DNA of 64,000 nucleotides from Phialocephala subalpina (Eukaryota; Ascomycota; Leotiomycetes; Helotiales; Mollisiaceae), in assembly GCA_900073065.1 (NCBI GenBank), contig FJOG01000002.1:1058652-1122651 (forward strand), in the 5' to 3' direction. This document shows positions 22,497 to 34,903 of the stretch, piece by piece (position 1 is the stretch's first letter; the number at the start of each line of letters is the position of its first letter). The position numbers and the translations under genes are program-made. Under the pieces are notes generated by a model. It searched no databases and was not told the origin of the DNA. It saw nothing but the letters and a program-made list of their open reading frames with translations.

Positions 22497-25400
22497 CTAG
22501 GCACACTTAAAAGTGGTGCTACCATATCAAAAACACTAAAACGCTAACTTCTTCCTTTCTCTCTCCACCTAAGCTTTTATACCGCGTTCTACCCACTCCG
22601 TGGCTTTGATATTAAGCTTATTCGAGTCGAGCAAATCTCTTAAAGCTTAACAGGGCTTAGACTTTGTTATGGCGTCCGCGGGGTTACTATCTCCATCGAT
22701 CCACTTAATCTCAGTAATCTCTCTACGCTTATACGACTAACGTAGGCACATGAGGTCTACCATTAATCTCTTCTCTTAAGTTATCCCTAGTTTAACCAGG
22801 CAGTCGTAAAGTAATTTCGAGTCAGTACAAACTATAAGTAAAAGCACCGGGTAATCAAGGACTTTCTCGATGGTAGCTTTAATGGAAGCTACCATATCGA
22901 AACCATAACTCATAGCATATAGCTCGGAAGCTAATATACTACGCGTAACTCTCTTACACTTTATAAACGACTAGTAAATGATATTTGCGTTATTATTTTG
23001 GTTTGCGAGCGAGATAATATAGCTAATCTGGGAGGTAAAATCGTTATTATTTGCAAAGGAGGCGTTAGTAAAAACAATAAGCCTAAGAAATCTTCTATCG
23101 AGTTAAACAAATCTTAATCCTTTGGCGGAGTTTTATATCTGCCATTCGATACGCTTATTAAGCTGCTTAATCTCCTCCTTTCCGGGGTCAAGGGTCTAAG
23201 TAGCAAAAGAAAAGTCGAAGGCAGCCTCTAGCTAAGAAACTATAGTAATATAGGCACCTCGTGCTCTCTATGCTACGTATTAATCTCTTAGTGATACATT
23301 CTACCGGGTTATACCTCTCGAACTAATAAGATCGGCCGTGGTTTCCTTGACTAGTCATAATGCCTTAGATTGTTATTCTTGCGTTAGCGTAATAGACTTA
23401 TCCTTAGTGAGAGTAATTAGTCCTCCGTTGAACTTAAGTGGCGTAGCGGTTATTAAGGTCTCTTTGCCTTTGGCTAGGAAGTTAGCCTCATCTAACTTCT
23501 CCTGCTCGGCCTAAGCAAACTCCTTGTTCGCGAGAAACAAAGTGTCATTAGTCTATAGGCCGACGACGCCAAAGTAGTCTATCATGTTGGCGTAAAGGAG
23601 GCAGGGGTCATAGGTTAATTGGCTTATATTCAGCTTCTCCAGGTGGTGTTTATAGTAAGTGCCAAACTAGTGATTTCCGGCTTCTAGAACACCATATAGT
23701 GGCTTGATAACCTTGAGGATATAACCGCTCTACTATTCTACTTCCTTCGGTGGTCTAACGTAAAAGTCTCGATTTAACTTCGTAGTAAACTATATATAAG
23801 CTTGCGTAATATCTCTCAAGTAAAGACCGTTTTCCGGGAAAGTTACCGCAAGAGCTAGCACTAATCTCTAGCTAACTCGCTAAATAGTTAGAGATTAGGT
23901 AAAAACGAGAGACTTCTTTATATCGTTATAAGCTTGGATTACAAGCCTAGACTTCTCGAAAGCCTTATTAGTGCCCTCGTTTTTAATCTGGTCGATAAAC
24001 CTAAAGTTAAAAATCCTAAAGCCGTTAGGCATATTATTCGGGCTAACCAAGTCAAATACTCCGCGCTCGACTAGGCCATTAATTTCCAGTTGGCGGGAGT
24101 TTCTGAACTTAACGTAGCCTCCTGATTGAACGTAAACCGTAAGGTTAATAGCAGCTGCGTTTTTCCTAAGTCTACCGCGCCATCGGTAGGCTAGTGGTTG
24201 CGGCTATTTTGGCTGTTCTCGTTTGGTGGAAATCTCCGGTTGAGTTTCCGTTCGAGACTTGTTTGGCTCGTCGTAAATCTTATCTTCCGGGTCTTGGTAA
24301 TAAGGTTTTACTACTATAGAGCGAAACGAGGTTAGTCCACTTGGCAGATTAACACTATAATCTTCTCCACTAATTCCAAGTAAGCTATATGGGCCCTTCC
24401 ATTGGCCGGCTCTGCCGCCAGGGGTCTCTCTTTAAACTAGGACTTAAGAGTTGATTTCTAAACCTTTAAGATTTGTAATATTAGGGCCGTTTTGGCGGTA
24501 GAGTGCATCGGAAACTTGTCTCTTAGCTCTTAGCTTACGGACTTCGTTTATAGCCTTTTTGAGAGTAGCTGCTCGCTGGATAATATCACCTGATGGGGCA
24601 TTATACTCGACTATTCTCGGGTAAGCGCCAAAAACAAGAAGAGTAAAGATAATACCGTTAGGTCCGGCTATGTCGTTAATAACCTTAAAAGCCATCTGGA
24701 GAGCCATATCTCTCTAGAGATCCGGTAACTCTTGAGTTATGATTTTGTAGGCTCTGCGAATAAGACCGTGATATCTCTCGATAATACCTATTGAGTTATA
24801 TGCCTTAACTGGGACATTTTTAGTAGTAATTCCAAGGGATTTAGCGTGCTATCTAAACTTACTACTAATAAAGTTCTTTTTAGCATTATGAGTAATCATG
24901 TTCGGAGGTCCTAAGTACGTATTAATCCAGATCTAGCGTAGCGTGTCCTAGGTATATTTTATAGAGATATTCTTGAGAAACTTCCCGTTCTGAAATCTCG
25001 TAGCTTCGTTTATAATATGGAGTAATAGGGTATTATTAATATATATAACGTTAACTAAAACGTAGTAATTAAACTTTATATCCTCTCGGATAGTAAAGCG
25101 AAATCTTCCGGGAGAGCTACCGTGTTTCTGGTAATAATGGTAGTATTTTGTTAGGTGCTCCAAGATTTCCTTGTTAGTATTATAACCGGCGCGTTTAAGT
25201 ACTCGCTGGAGTCTATGAACTGATGGGTGGCCGAAGCGACGGTGGAGACGCTTGAGTTTTGTCTCCGTAAAATAATAGGGGTTCTAGTGGATTGATTGCT
25301 CTAGGAAAGAGTATAGGGCCTTGTTCCATAGGAGAAATAGGTGGCCGAATCGACGGATAATTGGAATTTCCCGAGTTGGCGTAATTAGCACGTTTCTGAG

Positions 25401-28283
25401 GTTGTTATATTATACCCTAAGTTTGTTTATATCCGCGAGACAAAGCAGGAAAGGGGTGTTAGCTTTTACTACGTGAAATTCCGTAGCGCCAATAGGTGAG
25501 TTAATCTTGATAGAACCTACGGAAGAGGTTAATCCGATTCCGAACTTAATCTGGATAGCGCCTTTGGTTAAGGTGTTAAGTATAATAGTCTCGTTGATAG
25601 CTTGGTAGGCTAGATACTGGTTATAGCTTATTATTGATCTTATAAACGCTCTTGTATTAATTATAATTCCAAAGAACTTATCGGACGTGTAGCGTTTGTA
25701 GGGTCTATTAACGAATATTTCCGTCGAACCGGGGAAATTATTCGTGCTTTTAAGCTCTTTTAAAACCATCTTATGAGTGGTCGATTCGTTGCTCAGGTAA
25801 GTAAAGATTTCCTTGGCGTTAGATATTAAGATAAAGCCAAAAGAGGTGAGGAATAAGTGGCTTTTATCGTTATCACGTGGGTCGTGATCTTGATTATTAT
25901 CCTCTTTAAGTGTAATTAATTGGAAAACTTCGTTTATATTATCGATATTATCGTTATTTTCCGTGCCTTTAAATTTAGTGACGTATTATTTGAATTTTTG
26001 CTCGAAGTTATAACTAAACTTGTTATTAAATTTAGTAGTATGCTTAGACTTGAACTAGTCTTTGGACTTTTGGCGCTTTTTGGCGGTGTGATTTGATAAC
26101 TAATAGCTTTCCTTGTTATATATAAAGTAGCGCTTTTTTGTAGTATTATATGATTAGTTGCGGTTGCTAAACTTGGGTTAGTCGGAACGCTGGTTATTAT
26201 ACCGATATCTTTTCTCCGTTATATAAGTCGAATTATTAGCCTGATTATAAGAGTACTTATATGCCATGATGGACGATTTCATGGCGCTAATAACTCTAGT
26301 TAGAGTATCTAGTGGGTTCGAGCAAGCGAATTGGCACTCTGGTAGGTCTTTATAAGCTAGGATGAGCTTGTTCGCGAAGAAGTCTTCTCCTTGGAGTGTC
26401 TTGCTGAGACCGTGACGTAACTCTCGTAACTTTGTGATTAGCAGGTTGAAATAGTGCTCCGTGGTCTTGCTAGGGTTCTTTGTTTTAATGGTGCTCAAAG
26501 TAGTGTTATTCTATTCGAAGAGGTTTCGTCTCTTGTAGTTTGCGTCCTCGAAGTGGCCTTTTATTAGCTGGCAAATTTGTTTAAAAGACAGAGATTTCTG
26601 CTAGATTAAATCTGTGTAATAGTAGCTTATAGTTATTCCTTTTAGCATAGTAGGGAAAGCCTTGAGATATCCTTCTTATGGTAAATCATATCTGCTATAT
26701 ATATCGTAAAACATAAGCAGCTTTAGCTGAAAGTTATCGCTTTTACTATTATATTTTTGTTTTTTGGTGTAGGTCTTAACTATATTTCCCATGTTTTTAC
26801 TAAATCTTAGGTTTTGCGGCAAGTTAGGTGGCTTTTGGTCGGATTAACGTAAGGGTAGAATGCGTGGCACTTATTGCGAGGGGTTATTCTTAATAGGTTG
26901 CTTATATTTATGCTATTACTGCTTAATTACTGGTAGCTGGTAAAGTTGAGGGTGCATATAAGGTTGGGGTCGAGATTGCTATTGTGATCTCTGGAAGAGT
27001 AGTGAGAGATTAGGCTAATAAAGTATTAAGGGCTCAGATTAATCTAGTAGCTATAGATAAATTATAGGGTAATTATTTGCAGCGGGTTATTTTCCTCGTT
27101 GGTTTTCCGTGAGAGGTTTTTTTGCGGTTATTTCTACGGGCAGTTATCGAGGCGTAGCTAATCTAAGTGTAGCTGGCCTAGATGAAGTAAATAGTCTTCT
27201 GGCAGGTATTCCTTTGTTTATTTCCAGACGGTAGTTAATTTAATGGGACTTAAACGTGTTTTTTACTAACTATTCGTTAATAGTAGCGTTTATCCATTTG
27301 GTTCGTTATTCCTCTTCGAGAGTGAGTTTAAGGGTCTTTGCCATACTTTGGCTTCTTGACTCGCTAACCCAGACGCCTCTTTGCTTAAAAGTAAAGCGCA
27401 AAGTCTTAAGGAATACCTTTTTAACTTTGCTAAACGTATCTTTGGTTTATAGCTCGAAGTCTTCTTAGAAGGTTTCCCATAAAATGCTATTATAAGCATT
27501 ATTATCCTCGTATTCTTTAATACGGTCCTTAATATATTACTTTAAGATTTCTGCAGGTATAATATTAAAGTCTAAGTTGTTTATATCCTGGTAATACTTG
27601 TTCGAGCTAGCGTTATTATTATCGTTTATTTTGGCTTATCTTTTTCCTTCTTTCCTCCGCAAGTATACTCTTTCTCTCCCCTCTGTGTATATATATAGCC
27701 ACTTTCTTGTGGGCTTTTATCGGAGTATAAAAGTAGGTAGGTAGGTAGGAAGGAAATTCGTAAAAAGTCGCAAAAGTAGTAACGCAATTCGGTAACTCGA
27801 TAGTAATTACAAAAAGCGCAAAATAAACAGTGCAAATTCCACTGCTTATCGTAGTAGTAACTAACTCGGTCTTAAGGTCTAATTAGGGCTTTACAAGCGG
27901 GTTTAAATCTTAAGGCAGGGCGTTTCGTTCTCGTAGCTATCATGGGACCTTACAAGTAGACTAAAGTTTCGAGAAGGATATTCTTGCTCTTCGCAGTTTA
28001 GGCCAGAAAGTTAACTAGCTATAGTCTACTGCGGTAATAAAATTGGTTCTCCTCTATAGCTTAATCGGGGCTTTATAAGCGGGTTCAAGTTGCGCAAAAA
28101 AAGGTGCTCTATTCGAGACAAAGTCGGGGCTTTACAAGCGGGTCTTTGTTTGTAATAAAGGGTTTCTACTCTTCGAGGTGTATCGCGTATTAACGTATCT
28201 TTGCGTAATACTTTGAAATTAATCAAAGACCGTTTTAGGGATTATCTGATCTATTCCGCATGCGTCGAGATCAAACTGATTAA

Positions 28284-28473
28284 TATCGCTATAATCGGAG
28301 ATACGTATCACTTAAGCGTACGCGTTTATAATGGAGGGTAATCGTAAAGTAAAATCAAAAGTGCTATTCATTATTATCATCTTGTCGAGTCTAAGAGCTC
28401 GAGGCCTGCTCTCTTATGGAGAGCATGCTCACGCTAGGCATATAGCCTAAGACACGTGATATCTATTCCAACA
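28284..28473 (-). repeat. 5' LTR of the copia element
   Basis: 190 bp. At six of the seven sites that differ from the 3' LTR this copy carries the T or A, and one of these changes destroyed its terminal CA on the internal side (now TA). Confidence 0.9.
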
Positions 28474-28478
28474 AACAC

Positions 28479-29545
28479 AAAGTCATAGCTGCAAACGTAA
28501 TTGATAAAAGCCAGATACTCAAATTGCCGCTCAGATCAATCACGAACACACCAACTTCTTACCCGTAAGGACCACCACTACCTCCTCGTACTTCAACGCT
28601 ACCGCCAATAGTAGATTTCCGAGGCGACAGGAAATTAAAGAGGTCAGGGCGTTCACGTTCCGTTTTGATTGCTCGAGAGAAGAGAGTGAGAAGATTGATC
28701 CCAACGGATAGACTGAAATGGGAGTCTGTGATGGAAGAGTGTGAACACTGGTCGTCTTTTTGGCACTTATATACCATAGAATGATGAGAAAATCCAAACC
28801 CAATCGTTGAATAGAGAGAGATGAGACTGGCGCGGCTTTTAATAACGTATCCTTCTCTTTACTAAGTATAATTTTGATTCGTGAGATAATCATGTCCCAA
28901 GTGGGAAGTGACTTAATCTAGATCACGAGACCAGGCAGAAAAACCGACAATATCTTTGTGAGAAGATCCTCAGACATGGTCGAAATGGAAACAAATTCCA
29001 AGAATAGTCCTGCCATAATGGAGGATTTCCTCCGTTGTGGTTCTGATGATGCGGGAGCTCTCGAGAGTCGTGCCCGATGCGAGTGGTCTGACATCCCTTC
29101 GGGCTTGGCTCTTTCAGCCTTACTTCTGGCGCACCCTTCTTCGCGGACTCCATCTTGAATCTATTCGAGAGATGAGAGCGAGGCTTAAAAATGTTTCAGA
29201 TTTGCTTTTGAACTCGCTCAAGATGGACTTCTTGATGGTGGGTCCATCACCTGATCATTCCATGACAGGAGACTACCTGACCTCTTAAGAGACTGAGTGT
29301 TCTCTTTGGCGTTCACTTGACCTTTTTAATTGAATTGAATGGCATGGCAAGTATGATGTTCATCTGCCCTCATCAGAATATGCAGCCTTCATGTTTTCTT
29401 GGCAAGTGGTGGACTGACAAGCGTCTCATGAACGGGATCCTCTTCTCACGAATTGATCTTAAAGGCATGCCTTGACAGAGAAGGAGAGTAATTTTGAACT
29501 TCAAGCAGAAATATCAAAACAACAGTCAGATTAAACTCTGAAATT
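28479..29545. other. Intergenic, no gene supported
   Basis: Overlapping minus-strand frames at 28540-28893 and 28559-28777 lack recognisable domains. This is the DNA beyond the copia insertion and may continue the decayed protease locus, but no protease motif was found here. Confidence 0.35.
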
Positions 29546-30440
29546 ATGATACCCATGAAGGAATTTGCACTTGCATTAGTTCTCTCGTTGTTGAGTGCGC
29601 TTTCCACCAGTGAGCCAATTTCAAGATGGCCCAAAGTTGGAGTTGTTGAAGTACGTCCTTGACCTCTTTCTTTACGGGCCCTCGATAAATGACACTTTCT
29701 AGGACATCGACCTCCTCCGCCGAGCGGATACAAACTGGACAACCCAAGAATTCCAGACTCATTGCAACAACATCGACTACACCTACTTCAGTGACTGTTG
29801 TACCGCTGAAAGCGGGCCAGGTTGGCGCTCCTGCAATGACGTCGGAACATGGTCGTTAAGTGGATCAACAATACTTTGTTACAATCTTGACGCTGGTCAC
29901 GATTGCGGTAGCGATAACACTGTATGCGACAGTGGGCTAGGATGCTGTGGAAACAGCTGCTGCCAGAACTCGGCCTCGGTGACGGTCTGTGAAGATGGAT
30001 GTGTGTTGAAGAATGGACTTGGCTGTGTAGCTGGATCTTATGGAGGTGCTGGGACGTGTGCGCATGGGCTGTCCGTCTCGACAGCGAGCAGCTCCACTTC
30101 CTCTTCCACTTCGATCAAGACGACTTACAGCACAGCGAAAACTAGCACAACGTCCACAGCTGACGCTCCAGCTAACTCCTCACCTTCTAGTACAAGCGCC
30201 AATACTCCTGAGAAGTCGAAAGTGAGCACAGGCGGGATAATTGGTATCGCTGTGTATGTGGGATGCTCTGTCATCGGTCTCGTAATCACTGCGGTGGTGA
30301 AAATCCTCTCATATAAGAAGAAGCAGAAGAGGGAGAAGGAGAAAGCAGCCCTGGAGCAAGCCGAGATTCGGAAGTCGAGGACCGGTTCGTCTCCCTCTGC
30401 GCCGACTTCACCTGCACCGTGGTATCCATATTCAAATTAA
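29546..30440 (+). CDS. Cysteine-rich single-pass membrane protein
   Basis: The model is join(29546..29650,29703..30440), 280 aa. Exon 1 encodes a signal peptide (MIPMKEFALALVLSLLSALS). The 52-nt intron (GTACGT..TCTAG) is phase 0, and the downstream frame is open from the splice point. The ectodomain has many paired Cys (DCCTAE, CGNSCCQN, CEDGC), suggesting a disulfide-bonded module. A Ser/Thr-rich stalk of about 65 residues follows, likely O-glycosylated and spanning the wall. Then come a transmembrane helix (GGIIGIAVYVGCSVIGLVIT) and a strongly basic cytosolic segment (KKKQKREKEKAALEQ). This architecture resembles fungal wall-integrity sensors and orphan surface proteins. I do not recognise the Cys module, and function is unknown. 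Confidence 0.65.
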
Positions 30441-30759
30441 AGGAGCTTTTCGCCACTCTGGGGGGAGTAGTAGCAGGGCGGGCAATGGGTTGGAATGGAT
30501 TTTTCCTTGGGCGTTGGGGAGGTCATCCCGTCGTGGGCGCTCCTAATCAATTTAGTTTCAAGCTTTTTTTTGCGCATTCTGAGTGAACCTCTCGTACCTA
30601 GTATTAGACAAATCTCACTCAAAAAAGAATTTTGTTGTTGGGTGAAACCGACGAGGAAGGTGCTGTCGTGGTGGAGTGCCCTAAACGAAAGTGTGAGTCA
30701 CATTTTCTCGAGCGCTGCAAACAATCTATATAAATTTAAATATGCACAATTTTGGCATC

Positions 30760-30830
30760 AGCATTTTAACTCAGAGGAAGAGTGCTGGGCTCATAACCCA
30801 GAAGTCCCTAGATCGAAACTAGGAAGTGCT
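30760..30830 (+). tRNA. Initiator tRNA-Met (CAT), diverged
   Basis: A 71-nt cloverleaf folds cleanly: acceptor AGCATTT/AAGTGCT (one T-G wobble), D stem ACTC/GAGT, anticodon stem CTGGG/CCCAG with loop CTCATAA, T stem CCTAG/CTAGG. Initiator hallmarks are present: A1-T72 end pair, three G-C pairs under the anticodon, and T loop ATCGAAA with A54 instead of T54. A TTTT terminator follows within 10 nt of the end. Box A (TAACTCAGAGG) and box B (AGATCGAAACT) each deviate from consensus by G-to-A or C-to-T, so transcription may be weak. It may be an active gene or a RIP-altered relic that still folds. Confidence 0.7.
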
Positions 30831-30831
30831 A

Positions 30832-31514
30832 CACACCTTTTCTTTTGCCAATTTTTCTCATCCAAAATTCTTTTCGCTACTAGCCCCGACAGGTCAGGTG
30901 CGATAGCCGCCTGTTGTATTTTGTTGCACTTTCTTTAATCAGCCGTTAGTACGTCCGTTTCATATCTTTAATCTAGTCTTGCATTTGCAATACTTCAAAC
31001 AAATTTCTCAATTTCAAAGTCTGAACATGCTATTTTCTGTCTCTTTTTGCACTTTTGATACCGAAGCACGCTAAGGACATTCGGGAGACGCAAGCGAAAG
31101 CCGAAACTTTGGGAGGCGCTAAGAAAAGGGGTGAATTCTTGGCTTGAACGAAAGCTTCCTCTGATTAACCTTGCAGGAAGACAGACGAGTTTCAAATGGA
31201 GATGAATATTCAAGATCTTGCATTGGGGTACTTTGTCTATCGCAACATTGATGAAGAGTCCTATTCCTTCTAGATTGACGGTCACCTGCTTCAAAGTCAG
31301 CTGACTTAAGTAAACAGTGTTAATCCAGAGGTTCCAGCCTGGCTAGCTTTCGGGACGCCTTAGTTAGGTTGAATTGTTGCTTGCAGCAGTTGAGAGCCAT
31401 AATTGGTCAAACCATGAATCTTGCTCAATGAAAGCGAGCCGAGAGGTCTTAGCAAGGCTGTAGACCACCAAATTAGAACTTGAGGGCTTTTACTCGCGGT
31501 TAAATGACTTAAGG
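30832..31514. other. Spacer between the two tRNA copies
   Basis: No gene or repeat other than the flanking tRNA copies was seen. Confidence 0.4.
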
Positions 31515-31580
31515 GACTTCTGAGTCATGAAACTAGCACTCTTCCTCTGAGTTAAAATGTTGATGCCAAATTTGTACATA
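31515..31580 (-). pseudogene. Decayed inverted copy of the initiator tRNA-Met
   Basis: On the minus strand, about 49 nt from TATGTACAAATTTGGCATCA through AACATTTTAACTCAGAGG and AAGAGTGCTAG match the tRNA at 30760 and 20 nt of its upstream flank. The CAT anticodon remains, but the anticodon stem and T arm no longer pair. It lies 750 bp away in opposite orientation. Confidence 0.6.
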
Positions 31581-34500
31581 CTTACATTCAATATGCTAGC
31601 TTTCTTCGAAACAAATTCCAAATGCTAGGGCTAGTGCACGTGGATGAATGGACCGAGAAAGAGATTCAACATTACTTTCACAAGCGCATTTATGACACTA
31701 TCGGACAGATTCAGTGTTTATTGTTGGCCAGCACATTGCTAAGCGTCCTGCGCCATAGGTAGCAACCAGTGCTTTTATAGTACCCATGCCAGATCCTCCG
31801 TCTGCCCAAAGAGTCGAGGTGGTGAGAGATGTAGCGCCATCGAAACATGCATCAGTCAATTCTTTACACCAGCCTTTGGGATTGCATTGCAGTATTTGCC
31901 GAAACAAGGATTGCATATTCTGCATTACCCTCCGCCATCTCATCGCCAGGCGGAGAAGTTCAAGAGCTTGACGGCAATCGCATCGAACCAGTTGAAATGG
32001 ACGCAGGCTACGTGGGAGCTGAAATGAACCGGCACTCAAACGTGAAGCGGAAATCAGTATCTCAAAGCCAACAAAACAATTCATACGGAGTATTGCGTGG
32101 GACGGAAAAGAAGTCAAATGTGCACTGGTAGTAAATTCGATGCATCCCTCACGCCTTCGAACAAATTACTCCCGCTACAGAAGACCTCCGTCCGATCTTT
32201 CGGTGGGTAATGATCCAGAGAGCCTAGGATTTCTTCGCTGCCAAAATCCGAATATGTGGTACAATGAATGGTCAGGCTGGCTTCAGGAGTCTTCTGGAAG
32301 GTGCATGAGATAAAGTCGACTTCGAACCGATCTCACAGTGCGAATGTTGCATCTTCGAAGCAGACTGACCCCACCGTCAGGTACCTCTATGGATGTACTC
32401 TTTTCTCACACTTCAAATGCTGCATTTCACGTCGAAGGATGGCAGAACTCTCACGATAGAAATTTTGGGTGGAAGGAGTCGATATATATAAAGTTGGCGA
32501 CTCATCAGGCTGATTGCGGCTGTGTCGCTGGGTGAGACTGCACTGCCTCACCGAGATCCCCTGAAGCCGTTTAATCGACCCGTTCGATCACCAGATTGGC
32601 GGATTTTCTTCCAGATGATCCCCATAAGATGTGTTCATCTGAAGTTTCGGGCGCATCCAATTCAATTTTCTTCATTTTGATGTTGTTCTGCGCAAGTGTC
32701 GCTCGCTCTTCCCATCATCACAACAGCGGCACAACACTTCACTCTCCCAACCTCAATTCTATTTTTACCGTCTTTTCCTTCCCAAACACACCGCCGCCAA
32801 TAATTCTCTTCGGCACAAGTCTACCAATTTCTCAAACCGCGCACCATGTCATGCGCTCACGAATCCATCCTGTGTTACTCTCCAAGTTTCAGGACCCCGC
32901 GGCCCGCGAAGATCGCCTCCAGCATCGCTCAGATCACACTGCATTGCATAACAGAATCTGAACCTTCATCCAGCCATGTTCCTGCCGTCCTTGCCATGCC
33001 ATCCCATGATTCTGAATCCTAAAACGTTAGGCCCAAGATCTATCACCGTTTCGAAAATCATCTCATATCACCTTTATGCTATATATGGGGCCTGTCAATG
33101 TTTCGTGGCCCTCAACACTGCATGTATCAGTTCAAGCACTGGTTCCCTGGGGCCCGCCTCATATCCGTTGACCGGTGTCTGGACCAAAACGGTCTTATAG
33201 CCTTCCCCTTCTTTTGCTATTGAATTAAGGAATATTATGCCGATCATAAGACTTTGCGTTCCTGGTTTGCGTCTTCTTTAGTCAGGGACCCAACCACAAC
33301 CTTCACTTCTTAATTCCCGATAGCACAACGCCACGTTTTGAAGATCTGGTTTGAATAATGCAGGAAGGCTTGAGTTCCGAACTAGAACTTCCATTCCGTA
33401 TTCCGATCAGGAACGCATTACATCAATCGGCAGCACTCCGCGGCAATTGAGCCTGATAACTGTAGCAAAAACATGCGATACGTCAGATTCGTGCCTGCCA
33501 TCCGAAGTTTTTCCCACCTGCAGTTTGGTGCTAAGTCGCATTTATGAATCGTGACGTTCAGGCCTTAAGTAGTGGCTGGACCAATTTCGTCCCTTCAGCC
33601 GCCTCGAACAAGGGTCATCCTTCCCCCTTTTCGTGGACACAACGTCAAGCGAAAACTACAAGTCGTGACTTGGCTTCCTAGCCGAGAGACAAGCACACGG
33701 AAAAAGCAATTCAAGGATGACCCCACCATCGCAACGTCACCTGGCCATGCGATCTATGCCTTTAGAACCCTTCTAGTCTTAATTGTCCTACTTTATGGAT
33801 ATTGATATCTAGAATGATATGATGGGACCCTGGTCGAGACTTCTCAATTGGTGGAGATTCATTTTCGTAGGTCTCAGGTACACCCGTGTACAACTCAATG
33901 AAGGTTGAAATTATGGTGAAGTGGCTCGTAAGGCTGCATTGTGCCTGAATCGTCGTCGGGGTTCATGCTGGATGAGGAGATCACGAAAATCGGAAAATCC
34001 TCAAGAGGGAATCATTTATGCGCTGCGCAAATCTCGGTGCATTATTGAAAATCGGGATGTTGTAGGGAAGGAAGGGTTCGTCACAGATGAGCATTTCGGA
34101 TGAGTCAGTTTGCTTATGACAGCTGCTTGGCAAGGAAGTCCCGGATCTTTCTAGATGAATTCGAGATGAAGTCTACAGTGCTATATGCTAGCCTTTAGGC
34201 CTAAGAGCTTGTTGTTTGTTGTGATAATTGCGGCGGTTATGCAGTTCATTTAAAAGCCTCGTCAGCCACCCGTACGAAGCGAATGATGATCAGGGGCCTT
34301 ATCATATCAAAGGACGTAGTTTGGTTGAAGGGAATAGCAAATTCTGGAAGGCATGTTGAACGCAACGTGCGAGGTGGAAATCTAGGGATAATGCTCAATT
34401 GATTGATTTTTGATGCTTTCATTATTTTACACTACCGCTCATGCCAAAGTCTTATCTCGATTTTTGGTCTTGCGACGAAATCGAAAACTGATGATCTCCC

Positions 34501-34903
34501 TGTAATGCATATGGCGATGATGGACCAGCAAGCATCTCCCTCCGATCCTGTCCCCTTGCTATCTCTGGCCCTGACCTGTATGAGATCTTGCGATCCGTGT
34601 TCCCCAATTCTTCCCCTTATCAAACAAATGTTTGCCTACTCCGTCTTCTCGAGCCATTTTCGAGGAACCACTACCATTAACGCCAGTGTAAATGCGAACC
34701 GCCGATATTATCCGCCGCCAAACGCCTCTCCCATGATTGATGAACAAACATGCTTTATGATAAGAAACAACGAGTGGGTATCAGTGACCAAAGTGCCACC
34801 CCAAGTAACAAGACAGATTCGAATGGCAGAAAGAAAATATTGTACTTTATACATTAGGACATGGGTGTTTGTTCTGATCGTTCATCTTCGCGGTGTTGTT
34901 GGT
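31581..34903. other. Gene-poor stretch, 3.3 kb
   Basis: No convincing gene. A plus-strand frame around 31847-32131 contains VQELDGNRIEPVEMDAGYVG, reminiscent of cytosolic tails of fungal surface proteins (ELDG/EMDA motifs), but it lacks any domain before it and faces a longer antisense frame. It could be a gene fragment. The remainder has only short frames. The right end includes the 3' untranslated region of the C2H2 factor. Confidence 0.35.

Larger units (their letters stand above)
22307..28473 (-). mobile_element. Ty1/copia-type LTR retrotransposon, RIP-degraded
   Basis: The element is 6167 bp with 190-bp LTRs beginning TG and ending CA (minus strand), flanked by a perfect 5-bp target duplication AACAC (22302-22306 and 28474-28478). 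Coding remnants on the minus strand run in copia order: gag-like (26498-26178), protease region (25769-25410, LADINKLRV end), integrase (25163-24948, HIINEATRFQNGKFLKN), integrase C-terminal/linker (24707-24444), then reverse transcriptase near 23.6 kb. Stops interrupt every part. The integrase motif usually holding the first catalytic Asp reads VNVIYI. The reverse-transcriptase signature reads a stop then TNDTLFLA where QTDDTL is usual in this fungal group. AT-rich, TA-rich internal DNA fits RIP. It cannot move by itself. Confidence 0.88.

Noticed and set aside
22307..28473. Solo LTRs or two separate insertions
   Set aside because: Same-orientation LTRs, a matching AACAC target duplication and ordered gag-pol remnants show one complete element.
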